NCBI RefSeq assembly: GCF_032854445.1
Contig: NC_088295.1
Location: 64,091,249 to 64,155,248 of the forward strand
Direction: 5' to 3'
From: Liolophura sinensis
Taxonomy: Eukaryota; Mollusca; Polyplacophora; Chitonida; Chitonidae
DNA: 64,000 bases
Below are positions 46,198 to 57,780 of the stretch, piece after piece. The translations under genes were made by a program, and so were the position numbers. Position 1 is the first letter of the stretch; the number at the start of each line of letters is the position of its first letter. The notes beneath the pieces are model-generated. The model did no database searches, was not told where the DNA came from, and worked only from the letters and a program-made list of their open reading frames with translations.

Positions 46198-46340
46198 GGA
46201 GGCCGATAGCCGAATGGTTCGGACGCTCAGCTTATCTTCCAATTGCTAGGACACTCCAGCTGCAAGTTCAGTTCTGGCCTTGGACTGGGAACTAGCAGAT
46301 TCCCCTCACTCTCAATAGGGATTTTGGTGACGATAAATGG
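46198..46340 (+). repeat. Third tRNA-like repeat family, with head
   Basis: GGCCGATAGCCGAATGGTTC has the look of a tRNA 5' half with an A box. About 50 bases on, GCAAGTTCAGTTCTGGCC resembles a decayed B box. The following TGGCCTTGGACTGGG and GCAGATTCCCCTCACTCTC match the repeat fragment at 17612-17690. The sequence cannot fold as an intact tRNA by eye, so I call it a tRNA-derived repeat rather than a tRNA gene. Confidence 0.55.
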
Positions 46341-46640
46341 CCAATGACATTCGTGTGGCCATTTGTGTCGTTTAAAGTCAATTCATGATCACTGGTCTTC
46401 CACAAATATGGTGTTCATATCTGTACATCACGTGTGGAAATGTCAGTCTTTTGTGATTCAGCCTTGGTATATTTCTTGTCTGTCTGTCTGCAATTAAGTA
46501 TGATTACATATACTCTATTGTTTTTCTTCTTAAAAAATAAGCTTCGGATCTAGTTTTCTTAATGTAAAATTTGTGACCATTACTGTTTGTGTACAGTGCA
46601 TTATACAACAAATGACTCGCATGTTTTTGTTAGCTATTTG

Positions 46641-46806
46641 CCATAGTTTGTTAGTTAGCACGCTAGCGCAGCGTATTCACCCAGGAGCCTCTTACCAATA
46701 CGGTCGCTGTGAGTTTAAGCCCAGCTCATACTGGCTTCCTCCCTGGCCGTACGTGGGAAGGTCTCTCATACGTGGGAAGGTCTCTCAGCAACCTGCGGAA
46801 GGTCAT
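46641..46806 (+). mobile_element. SINE family 1 with head but no 3' end
   Basis: Contains TTAGTTAGCACGCTAGCGCA, the B-box-like GTGAGTTTAAGCCC and GGCCGTACGTGGGAAGG, then stops near ACCTGCGGAAGGTCATGG. The body end and AAAT tail are missing, which is the opposite of the usual truncation. A 19-base segment TACGTGGGAAGGTCTCTCA is tandemly duplicated at 46750-46768 and 46769-46787. Confidence 0.88.
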
Positions 46807-49273
46807 GGCGATGGGTCAAAATTTACTATACCATTTCATAGCCCAAGGGATTTGGTAATGGACAAGGTAAATGAATAACAGATGTGATGTGCAGTTTTCA
46901 GGAAAAATGACTAAAAGCAAATGCTGAAAAGCCATATGAACAGGCTTCCAGCTTTCAGCTTAGAAGTCAATTAAAGAAAGGTTGTTTAGGGGTCAATGAG
47001 GTCATTGATTAAGCTGTCAATATATTGGCTCTGGTTTTGTCAGGCTAATTATTCAGGTGCCAAAACTGTCTATGCATATGGCAGTGGGTTAAATAATTCT
47101 TTTAACTGGTCTCTTACATGATTATTAAACATATTATTTTTAAACTCATGAGACATTCCCCCTGCATGTTTTCATCATATTGCACCATCATCTAGCCAAA
47201 CCTGGACAGGTGACCTTGCCCTGTTGGTGCGCCAGTTTTCTGTTGTGGAAGGATGTCCATTGCACTTTCCACCCACTCTCCCCTGAAGGAGCTCATGGAA
47301 TCCTGAGCTGGGGTAACTGTGATAGCACCCAGGGGTTGAAGATAACTGCTCAGGTCACTCTAATGGGTCTGATGAAGTAATTAGGCAGGGTTACTGTTGC
47401 TAATTGCTACTTATCTCATTCTGACCATTTGAAAAGGGGACTGGTCGTGAGGGATACACCAGTCTGAGACCATTTACAGTCATTGGAAGCATTGTTTGTC
47501 CTATCGTGGAGTTACAGAATGTGAGCGTGAACAAGTAGAAGACTAATTTTGACTGATTGCGCACGTCTGTACTAAAAGTAGACTTTCTGGACAGAAGACG
47601 AACAAGCGTAACTGGTCATTAGGGAGATGGCACCATTTTAATTCCAGTAACATCAAGAAAGGAACAGTTCTCGGTTGTAAAGCTCAGTTGTCTGCACACA
47701 AGGGCTACACGATTTGCTCAGAATAACACATTCTGAAAAGAGCTCTATAAAAACTGAATGTCTTGAAATTAGAATCTAAAGATGTCTTTAGCACACCTGA
47801 AGGAATGCATTTTTAAGGTCACCTAAAAGTTTGTTGACCAAATGCAGAGAGTAGTCTGGAAGTGACATGAATTTACTCCTGGGCCTCATTCCATGCACAG
47901 AGTGATCATAGCCCGTAGGCCAAGTTGAGTGTAACTACCATTGCTACACATGTTAAACTCATGTTTTCATAGTAGTTGCTATCAGCCAAACCTACTGAAA
48001 ACTTATTTTTATAATGTGCAGTATTTAATACATGGTTAATAAAACTTTAATTCATTTATCTTTTATCCCAACATCAGGATATCAAAGCTATTGTGAAATC
48101 TTACATCTTTATATATATTGGCCACTCTAGATTCAAATGGAAGTCACCCCTATGACAGCAGTATCACCTTTATCCATTGTGAGAAAGTGCCCTGGGTATT
48201 TGAATGGACAAGTGTGTCAGTGAAGTCATATTTGCATTCCATTAAGCCTGTTCTTGTTAAGTGAAAACACAAAAGGAGCTCAATTGGCACATCTATCAGG
48301 GAAGGGATTCCTCCGTGTAGGGACGATGTTCAAAAAAGATTTGCACCCCTGCGGCATTTTCCCATCTGCTCTAAGACAGGGGAAATCTGCCTATAATATC
48401 ATCTCTGCCGTCTAAAATATTGATGGAAAGTCAAAAACTATAGGGAGTCACATTGTGTGTTATCAGTGCACTTGTGTGTAGCGTATTGAAAAACTTGAGC
48501 TGTTTTCCCAAATGGAAGTCTGCTGGTTGATTGGTTAGTGATGCCAGGTTTTGACGGCCCACCACACTGGGGTATGGGTGGAAATTGCTGGCTCAGAAAC
48601 TGTCGTAAATTGTCTTTCTTCCACATGTTGGTTGCGGGAACCATATCTCTCCAGCCATGTGCAAATTTAGCCATTTACCAGTCATATCGCGCTTGCTGAT
48701 GATTGCACCGTCAATTGTGGTTCCTGAGGAACGGGCGTGGAAAAATTTATTTACAGCCGAATGATGTGATTATGTCCTAGTGGAGCTCTTTATAGATGAG
48801 CTTTAATTCTAAGACATTCCATGCTACTGAGGATGGCAAGCGTTGTTAACACTGAAGAACTACATGTAAACAACCTTCATCTAGGGTACTCTCCCACGCA
48901 TAATTCAAGTATCATTATATTGGTAATCTCAAGTCTTTTGTGGGTTGTATTACAACATAAAGCAAAATTATGATAGTCAGTGTTCAGCAGCTCAAGAGAA
49001 CTCCGTTGACGGGGCATATGAGGAATATAAGCACATGGCTAAATAGGTATAAATGTTTTCACCCAACTATACAGTATTAAATGGCATCTTACGCATAACT
49101 ACAACCTGCATTTTTCTCAGCCTTCATGAATCTTTAGTGACACTTGACTACCTTTGAAGGTTGATGCTTCATAATGATATGGCAATGCCATGAAACAAAC
49201 CATGGAATGAGTTTGGCTTTTGATTTAGAGGACATATGTAACGCTGTATGTCTTACATGTATTTGTTTTACAG
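46807..49273. other. Presumed intron or spacer
   Basis: GC-richer patches at 47180-47400 (with GATGAAGTAATTAGGC) and 48260-48760 resemble conserved non-coding DNA. No splice-supported exon was recognised. A frame behind a good acceptor (TGTATTTGTTTTACAG, 49273) is open for 56 codons to TGA, but has no recognisable family. I leave it uncalled. Confidence 0.3.
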
Positions 49274-51556
49274 CCACCCGGCTTCCTCCTCGCACGCTCA
49301 GTGTGTTTATATACTGTGTGCAAAGTTTTCAAGCTATGTACAAACTGAGATTTGACCCAGCCCCAACCCATCAGATGGAGTCTTACTTTTTGGATGAGTT
49401 GTTTAGATCTGTTTACACATGGTTTTTAAATTCATTGCCTTGATTGGGCTTGCCGTTTCGAATACTTTTTAGTTAATGCTATTAATCTTAGATTAGTGTT
49501 GATCTTCATGAGATAATCTGAGCTTCCTGGCTTGAATCAGTTAGTGTTAAGTGCTTAGGGCTTGCGCATCAATAATCAACTGTAACTTAATAATCCGAGA
49601 GAAAATTGAATTACCCATACGATAAGACTTGCTGTTGCTCTTAGCATTACTACTCTGTACTTCAAATATGTGAATTATGAATGATCATTTTGTTCATATT
49701 TGTCTAACAGGCGTTGATAAAATATTTTACTTTTGATTTTAATTTGCTTCATAATTATGGGTTTTTTTTCCTTCAGATTTATCAGGAGTACAGTTGTGAC
49801 TTCTGTGACTTTAAAGCATTCAGAATATTTCAGGGATTCATACACATCCATTCTTGCTGCCGTTTATAGGCAGTTAGAATTTTTGGAGAAACTCAACATG
49901 CAATAAAATAAACTCAATATTGTATGCAGGACTCAGATATTCAATATCTTTGGAATAATAAGTCCTCAAATGTTCAGGTTAGATGATTTATTTGCTTTGT
50001 ATTGATTAGTGGTTGAGAAGCTACATCATTCTGTAGTGGTTAAGAGGCTACATCATTCAGTTGATACATACTCAGAAGTAGTGACAACAGCCAATTGAAG
50101 CTCTCTACCAGAGCATTATTGTGAACCAAAAGAAACAGTGCAGCTGAATATACACTGCATAAAATATCTGCATGAAAAAAAAATACATATCAATTTATCT
50201 AAAATAAGAGCAAAAAGGGGTTTTGCAAGGTAGTAAGAATTCATGGTGGCTTGCCACCAGCTCACCATAAGCTCACTTGTAGCAGAAATACAGCTTTCCA
50301 CTGCAATCTGAGCTCCACCTCAGGCAAACTCATGGCAGGCTAGGAGCAAGCTACTTGATTACCTTCCAAAATGGTGGCCTGAATTAGTTGTACTGTGCTG
50401 AAATCAAAATAATGAATGGCTAGTAGCAAGCTACTGAATTGACTGTAGAGAGAAGTTAGCCTATCTTGTACTGTAATGAGATCAATGGACTATTAATTTA
50501 GCTGTAATAAAACATGTTTCTAAAATATTCAGCATCAAGAAATTACCATCTGTACACGTAGTGATTTTCAGGCTAGTAAAGAAAATATATCGTTACTAAC
50601 AGCACACCATATTGATTTAAATGAGTCGCTGTGTATCGGAGCAGAAGGTCGATGATAATATTTGAAGAGGTATCATTTTATGGATACTCAGACATTCCAT
50701 GTAATCTGTAAAAACGGTAATACTGTGATCGTTGTTTGTGTTAGTGCCTCTGTTGTGGTAATGTTGCCTCTTCCCATAATACAGAGGCAACATACATAAA
50801 GCCCGCTGAGAGCTTTCTCTTGATAAACTCTTCTTTATAAAGCCAATGTCCGTAATTAAGTCATTATCAGTACGTTCAGTATCTAAAGGCGTGTATACCG
50901 GTGAAGAAAATCAGACATGCGAACTGTTTTCAATAAACTGTCAGTGTGTTGTCAGCAAATCCCACACGTCTATACAAATAGCAGCGCTGTGAAACACCAA
51001 CTGCTATGTTTAGAGATAAGCTCAATACATTGATCCGATTTATAACAAGTAGTGGGGACAAAAACCGATCCCCGAGTGAGGACAAAAGCTGTATCTGCTG
51101 AGGCTCACTAAGAGATGCTTTTGCATGGCAGAGATTCATTATAGGCCAATATTATACCTCATATAGGTATTTATTAAATAGACTCGACAGTGTATGCATT
51201 TTCATAGTAAGTTATAGGTAACTTTGCATAGTTTTAAATGTGATTGTTTGTTAAATTTAATGACAACACATCATTTTTATTAATTCTAAACCAGTGAGGT
51301 CTAATAAATTGCATTTAACATCACTGTATTTTTTTTTTTACCTAATCTTGCTTAAGGCATGGTGTTAGGTAGCATGTAAATTGCTATGATATATGCATTT
51401 ACATAAACAGAATAAAACCCTGACTGAGTAGAATTGACGAGTATTTCAATGGTTATGTGTGACCATTTGGCAGCTGTCACACTGTTGTCGCTGCTCTGGT
51501 TTTACTCTATGCTTTGCGTCTTTATGTTTATTATTTTATACATGTGTATATGCTGT
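49274..51556. other. Presumed intron
   Basis: AT-rich. Two small imperfect duplications are visible: GTGGTTGAGAAGCTACATC and GTGGTTAAGAGGCTACATC at about 50010 and 50036, and a TAGnAGCAAGCTACTnGATT phrase at about 50341 and 50421. Nothing else was seen. Confidence 0.35.
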
Positions 51557-51835
51557 ATACATTCATCAGCATACGGTTAAAAGGCAAAAGTATGTGTATT
51601 CTGTTTGTATCATCCGCGCAAGAGACAAAATTATGTGTATTCTGTTTGTAGCGTACAGTAAAGTGACAAAATAAGGTGCATTCTGTTTATAGCATATGGT
51701 TAAGAGGCAAAATGAGGTGCATTCTGTTTATAGCATATGGTTAAGAGGCAAAATGAGGTGCATTCTGTTTATAGCATATGGTTAAGAGGAAAATCGAGGT
51801 GCATTCTGTATGCAGCATGGGTTGAGATTAAAATT
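51557..51835. repeat. 41-bp minisatellite, about six units
   Basis: ATTCTG begins at 51598, 51639, 51680, 51721, 51762 and 51803, exactly 41 bases apart each time. The unit includes ATTCTGTTTATAGCATATGG and TTAAGAGGCAAAATGAGGTG. The three central units are near-identical and the outer ones diverged. It ends about 150 bases before the acceptor of the leader exon at 51984. Confidence 0.93.
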
Positions 51836-51983
51836 AGTGAAAATAAGGGGCATGCGGTATTAAACGAATTTGAAAACTTGGGTAACTACATGTACATGTA
51901 CAAAACAATTACATTGTGATGTAATATCTATGAAAAGCATTGTGAGTGACATATTACTAATGTAACTAATTGTATATTTTCAG

Positions 51984-52065
51984 ACAATGCGTCAGCGTGA
52001 CAAGAGAGTGCCGGCCTGGTGTCTTATCCTTATGTGTCTTCTCTCGGGACTCCTCTCGGACAAAG
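51984..52065 (+). CDS. Candidate leader exon 2 (signal peptide)
   Basis: A good acceptor (TTGTATATTTTCAG) is followed by ACAATGCG, an ATG at 51987 with A at -3. The 26 open codons read a basic start (MRQRDKRVPA) and a hydrophobic core (WCLILMCLLSGLLS), then DK, and the exon closes at AAAG before GTAGCC, phase 1. The n-region, h-region and small residues near the end are typical of a secretory signal peptide. A phase 1 junction just after a signal peptide is common for extracellular and receptor proteins. Candidate continuing exons lie at 54799, 57715 and 63654. The protein family is unknown. The upstream acceptor implies at least one more 5' exon, not identified. Confidence 0.5.
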
Positions 52066-53640
52066 GTAGCCCCTTACTTTCACTTTCATTTTTCAAGACA
52101 TAACTTTTTATGGTACGCACAGACAGACAGTTGTTAAAAGCCACCAAGAATTATGCCGTATGTGAACCATTGGGTAGATGTCCTAGAGACAACACTTCTA
52201 ACATGAGACTTATAGCCTAATAATATTACATCTACACTAGAAATACCTAGACTTTAGCGAAGGCTTACAAACAGTTTAATCCTCTTAATTCTTTATTGTA
52301 TGACTTACTAGATTTCGGACACGTTATGTGTAACCAGAACTGTTTCATGTCTTCCAATGTTCATTACTGTAAAGGACTGTCAGATGTGCAGATGTGTGTT
52401 TTGTTCAGTGTGGAGTTCAGTATCTAATCAAGAAAGAAAAACTTGATTTAGACGGAGAGGAAAGTACCTATATATGAAATTCTGTATACACATGTACTGT
52501 ACCGCATCTTTTAACATGCATCTGCTATTCGTGTGTTTATAAATATGATTGTATAAATAGGACTGCACATGTTTTCTGAGGGTTTTCGTTGCTGTAAAGT
52601 TTATGGCTTCAGGGTCTGGTTTGATATCAACTGTTGAGAATGAGAATATGAGCACTTGATGAGCCTGCTGTGTTTAGACACTGTCCACCTGAAAGTGCCC
52701 ACTCAGTACAAGCACATGTTTGGCCACATGGGAAGCTGGTGGTACTCATCTGGTGGCCACTGCTCCATGTACCAGTTTAATGTCAGTTCACTGACCACTG
52801 AGAACCGCAGAATTCACTTATTTCACACTACATGCAGCTCCCCAATTCTTTTGTATTCCAAATGCACTGCTTCAAATCATGTGCATGTACTTAAAAGTTT
52901 TCTTGGCTTATAGTATCACAGCTTCTTTCAACTATGAACATACATGTACTTATAAATAATGTAGTATGGTTGATCTATTCCTGCATGTAAAACTTACTAA
53001 GTGTAAGGATGTTACTGCCAGTCTGACTAGAATGTGGAGAAAGTAATTATGGTGATAAACATTCATTTTCTGTATGTTGAACATACTTTCAGAACTCTTG
53101 AAAATCATTGTGCAGTTAATTGGCATGATATGTATACCAAGAATTAATGCACTGAAATGTGTCCTATGTTTACTTATGATGTCTTGAATAGAAAAAAGCA
53201 TGAATTTAAAATAAGCCTTTTGTGGATACCACTGCCTGTTAACAATCCTATCTTTTTTTAATATTAAGATTCAAGGCATCTAAATGTAATATTTAAATTC
53301 AGTGCATCTCCCTTGTTTCCAGTGTTCACCTTCTGTAATTCTGATTGAAATCCCAGTAAGCAATTATAACTACACACTATACGGCCTTGAGTTGTGTATT
53401 AGAAAGTAGTACAGGGTTGCCTGATGAAAGTGTTTTTGGTTGTTACATTAAGAACAAAACCCCAGCGCTCACCTGCTGCTACAACTGAATCACCCAAACC
53501 CTTGAGTCTACTTAGGCCTGGGTTTGAAGAAACAGATGCTGCATGGGCAGGTACGGTTGCTTCCATGCAGGCAGGGCCCTATAGTGAATGTGGTAACCCT
53601 TTGATATGGGGAGTCCTTATTCTTGTCCTGGTGCCCTTAA
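52066..53640. other. Presumed intron
   Basis: AT-rich. Several 75-85-codon frames on either strand lack splice support or a recognisable domain. Confidence 0.35.
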
Positions 53641-53995
53641 GCTCTGTACCTTAATTAGACACCCTTAGGTCTACCTCAGCGTGACACTGAATCGCTGCTC
53701 ATATTTCTTCTCCCTCACAAATAATTAGCTTTATTCCTTCTGTATTCATCAGTAGGCTCAATGGCATATTAATTAGGTTACCGCTGAGGGTTTTATGCAA
53801 TTCAGTTCGGAGCATATTTTTGGGCAAAATTCCATTATGAGCATTCATTGAAGATCTAAGCACTGAGGCCTAGCAATAATGAGAATGTCAGTGGGCTTCT
53901 GTGTATCAGGTGGATTTAATAAAAGTTACCATCGTTTGGGTTTCTCTTGGGAACAGCCTCCCCTCTTCAGCCGGGCCACTGAAGGGACCTAGGCG
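53641..53995. promoter_or_regulatory. Possible intronic enhancer with homeodomain sites
   Basis: Three TAATTA cores fall within about 125 bases: TTAATTAG (53651), ATAATTAG (53721) and ATTAATTAGG (53768). GC-balanced sequence with GGTTACCGCTGAGGG and GGGCCACTGAAGGGACC surrounds them. The motif cluster is unusual for the surrounding sequence. Regulatory function is inferred. Confidence 0.25.
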
Positions 53996-54798
53996 ACTTG
54001 CAGGCTGACATATCTCCACACCCATACTCTGGCCACCATATTTATTATGTACATGAAAATTATCCCTGTTATTTTCTGCTTGATTGAATTGTTACTGACA
54101 GAAGGTAATAAATCATAGGCTCTCTGTGTGGGCCTCACTCAAATTTGGCACCCAGGCCTTTATCAAATCAAATCCAATCAGCTTCATCAAGGAGAAATGA
54201 GAAACCCTTGTCAAACTCTATAGTCTTTCAGTGCATCCAGTTTGGCATGCTGCCCCAGTAGTGCATTGGCTCTGTGTCCTGGAGTATTTCAGTAGATCAG
54301 TCATGTGAACCCACTTTGGCTGTGTTGGGACTGAAGACAATTTCACTGGCATGATAGCCTATAGCTATCATGCAATATATATTTGACAACTTATCCTAAA
54401 TGAAGCTTAATTAATTGGCATATTCATATTGGCTGCTTACTTAGACATGATAAGGTGTGTTGGTTCAATCCCAGACTCGGACTGGGGATTTTGAACTCCT
54501 TTAAACTCCACCAGGCCTTGGTGGGAGAAAGCCTTTTACAGCGCTAAAATGCTGTGTGGTTTGTTAAGAGATTGTTTGTTTTCCACTGTTGTGTTACACA
54601 CGCTGTGTTCTACGTGTAAAAATTTGTCATATGTGACAGATAATAAGGGGGGAAAAATAAGCATTTAGGTATATCTGTGGAGTTTTTATTCAAAACTGTG
54701 AAACATTTAATACATACATGTATAAATATATTTTATTACATATACTTATTTTTAACAGCTATTTATATATTGATAAAGTCTTTCCATGTAAACTTCAG

Positions 54799-54853
54799 GG
54801 AAAGACCTCCTTTTTTGTAATATCGACAAATTCTCACTTTATGATCTTTTCTG
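54799..54853 (+). CDS. Candidate internal exon B, unknown protein
   Basis: A good acceptor (CTTTCCATGTAAACTTCAG) and a strong donor (TTTTCTG then GTAAGTC) bracket 55 bases. Entered in phase 1, as exon 51984-52065 requires, it is open and reads KDLLFCNIDKFSLYDLF, leaving in phase 2. It is also open in phase 0 but not in phase 2. The short length and one alternative frame keep confidence modest. Confidence 0.28.
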
Positions 54854-57269
54854 GTAAGTCTATCATTCAGTAAGAAGGCCAATATGGGCAGTGGGATAAT
54901 ATTACTGTATAGTTAGGTCTCGCTGGATTACAGGTAATATGGCATTCTTTGATGATAGTAAAAATGGCCTTGGATATACCATGTGTTACACATTGCACCC
55001 TGGTCTGAAGATGCCATTTCCTGGATGTAAACCATCACAGGTCTCTCTGTGCTTTCCAGTTATTGGGTCATGTGACTTGATTGAGATGCAGTCTGGTCTC
55101 TGGCCACTATACTATATCATTGTGTGATCAGCTGGCAGGCTATGGCCCAGTGTGAGGGCAAGGGATACCTGATGGCAAAGACATGTTCTGACTCATCTGC
55201 CATATCCAGTCATAAGCTTCATTCAGGGTTAGAATGACCTGATGCATACAAACAACCAGAATCCAATTTCACAAATAACCATACCCATATTTTTGTCTGT
55301 GAATGACATCATCTTTAATTTGGCATTCCAACACACATACTGCAAAAGTTAAAAAGAAATAAAGTCACACAAAGCATGGCAAAAGTAGCAACTGAGACTT
55401 GAGTTTGTGCAAATACAGTATAGTGCGCATATCATGAACAAATATGTGGTATTCAACATCTATCTGCTCAAGAATTTTTTGCTTTTCTTACCTTGTTCTT
55501 GGACTCTAGTTTTGGATTCAAGCTGTCATTGACATACAACTGTATGTCAGGTAGATTTCTGCCTATAAAACACCAAACTATTCTGAAGCACATGTATTGG
55601 GCTAAAACACAAATTTGGTAAATAGATAAATGTATCCTGTGATGATTTCATTGAAGACACTAACCTAAAGCTGACATGGTTATATTGAAGCCCTTGGAGA
55701 ATTGCACTTGAAAGTTTCATTAAACTTCACCCATCACTCAGCTCAGGCGTTCATTAGTCCAGATTGGCTTTTCAAATGACACAAGTGCTTGGAATTTCAA
55801 GTGTTTTTATTATTTACTTAACAGAAACCTACTGCACTCCACATATCAGGCCCTCTTGCTGATTGAGGAGACTACTACCTTCTTCCGAAAGTTCCTGATA
55901 GCACTTGACCAACAGTTCCCTATAGCCCTTGATCAATGAGATCTTGTGTTTGAATCCAACTCTCATTGGTTCATAATTGGCAGCTTTATGGTGGTAGGTT
56001 TGTTATATGCCCAAGGCAACGAGTGATGGTTCCCTTTAAGTCTTGGTATGTTAACTTCTTTATAGTATAGTCTTGGTGAGATTAATTAGTAAGTAGAAAA
56101 TTTATTTCAGATGGTAACGTAATTTTGATTTACCTTATTAAATTTAATGGGAAATGTAACAAATGAGCGTGTGGATTGTTGTTAACTGAATGGATGAAGG
56201 TTCTGTATATCACAATACATCATGGCATATAGAGTCCAGTCTGAATACAGAGACATTTGGATATCCATAAGGAGTACAAAAATTACAGGATATTCTAAAG
56301 AAAAAAAAATTCCCTAATAAATACAACCTAAATGTTTGAAAGTTTACAAAATTTACAAATTTCTTTACATTCATTTGTATTGACTTTAGAAAGTCTTGTG
56401 AATAATTTTAAAACTAAACTTTGATATAGAAGGCATTAGTTCCTGGTTTCCTAATGTCTGAAGATAGTTTAGCCCAAATTAGCCAACTGAAAGGGTGCCC
56501 AGATTAGAAAGTTGTAATTGGCCCTGTTAGTGCTATAGAGAAGGTACATGTACATCTGTGCTAATACAGCTGTTTGGCTGCCAGTGATGAACATGTTTCT
56601 GTGTTGGATCCTTTAGTTTCCAACCTCTGTTCTGTTCCTAAACTGGTTCATTTCTGTAGGTGGGGAATTGTGCTTCTTTGTTTATCTTTCTGATCTGTGA
56701 ATGTGTCCTACCCTTAGTACCCATTTCCAGCAGTCTCACTGAAATCTTTGTTTCTTACAAAACAAGAAAGTAGCAGACTCAATGTGCTTGACAGAATGTC
56801 CTAATTACCTCTACCAGCTCTAATGAAGTTAATTTGGCCTGACTCTCTTTATGTCATTGTTCTCGTTAGGCTAGTTGGCATGTAACTAGGGCTCTGGTGC
56901 CAGAGGGTCAGACTAAAGTAATTTCGCTGCAGTAGAAACATTCCAGAAAGCACGAAGTATCTGTGTTTGGGTTATTATACTCCTCCACTGTGTGTTGATG
57001 ATTATGAAATTTCGGCAGCATTACGTAAAGCTATAATTTTGGAGGATAATATGGATAGTCTAAAAGTGATATCTCCGACTTCTTGGTTTGGTTATTTGAG
57101 CCTTCATGGGAAAGCACTACAGCTTAAAAGTGTCATTCCTGTGTCAATGTAAAGAAGCTACATGTAATGTGGAATTTGCCTTGACCATGATGTTTCAACA
57201 CCCAAGAGGTGCATTTCTGTAGGCAAATGACGTTCATGTAATATTTTCGTTTAAATATTTGATGCAGAA
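54854..57269. other. Presumed intron
   Basis: A 76-codon stop-free stretch at 56922-57152 has a mixed, protein-like composition (for example VDDYEISAALRKAIILED) but no clear splice pair. It is treated as chance or a decayed element. Nothing else was seen. Confidence 0.35.
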
Positions 57270-57370
57270 CTTCCCCTGGGATATGATCCTACCTTCCAAA
57301 CTAACCTCAAAACAACTTTCTAAGATCAATATGTAATTCTCAGATTGAGGCAAAATTAATACATTTTAGG
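57270..57370 (-). repeat. Dispersed repeat family D, copy 3
   Basis: The minus strand reads TTTTGCCTCAATCTGAGAAT, GAAAGTTGTTTTGAGGTTAG and TTTGGAAGGTAGGATCATATCC, a close match to the copies at 39125 and 58575. Confidence 0.6.
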
Positions 57371-57566
57371 TGAAATACAGTGTTTAAGGATGGATCAGTG
57401 AATGATAGACAAGTATATGTATGTGTATAGATACAGATTGATGAGTCAACACTTCAGCATACTTCAAAGCCTTCATTGCCTGCATTACTATAAAAAGGAA
57501 TATTTTATCTAATAGAGGAGGTATTGAGGCTTTTTAAGATATAAATGTGTATTTCCTTCTGATCAG

Positions 57567-57637
57567 GTTTTGCCGAAGGTGATGATCCAGCATGTCTGAT
57601 TCATTGCTCATGTTGTAATCTCCCATTGGAATGTTGA
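57567..57637 (+). other. Possible alternative terminal exon (weak)
   Basis: A strong acceptor (TTTCCTTCTGATCAG) is followed by a frame that, entered in phase 1, is open for 22 codons to TGA at 57635. It carries five cysteines, including an adjacent pair. If joined to the leader exon it would give a small secreted cysteine-rich peptide. Equally it may be intron sequence. It competes with the exon B-C-D chain. I make no functional claim. Confidence 0.12.
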
Positions 57638-57714
57638 GCTTCGTCTTTTATAATATATATCAGTTGTGTTCTTGAGTTATGGTTTTGCTGTGACCTGGGT
57701 ATATAGTGTGGCAG

Positions 57715-57780
57715 CAGATGGCCAGGTGATGGTAGGCCTTCCAGGCAAAATGTCGTTAAGGACTTGTTGCAATCTCCCAG
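57715..57780 (+). CDS. Candidate internal exon C, unknown protein
   Basis: The donor is excellent (TCTCCCAG then GTAAGTGAT). The acceptor (AGTGTGGCAG) is acceptable but has a weak pyrimidine tract. Entered in phase 2, as left by exon 54799-54853, the 66 bases are open, read RWPGDGRPSRQNVVKDLLQS and P, and exit in phase 2. Use of the CAG three bases later would create a stop at the junction, so only the first acceptor works. No family was recognised. Confidence 0.27.

Noticed and set aside
46198-46275. Possible functional tRNA gene
   Set aside because: An A-box-like segment is present but the B box is decayed and no complete cloverleaf could be paired by eye. The downstream core recurs elsewhere, so it is a repeat.
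49274-49443. Possible terminal exon after a good acceptor
   Set aside because: Open 56 codons and phase-compatible with the 44.5-kb leader, but the peptide shows no recognisable feature and the chain through 54.8 kb is at least as good.
56922-57152. 76-codon stop-free stretch with protein-like composition
   Set aside because: An acceptor-like CGCTGCAG is nearby but there is no donor before the stop and no recognised family. Many stop-free stretches of this size exist here by chance.
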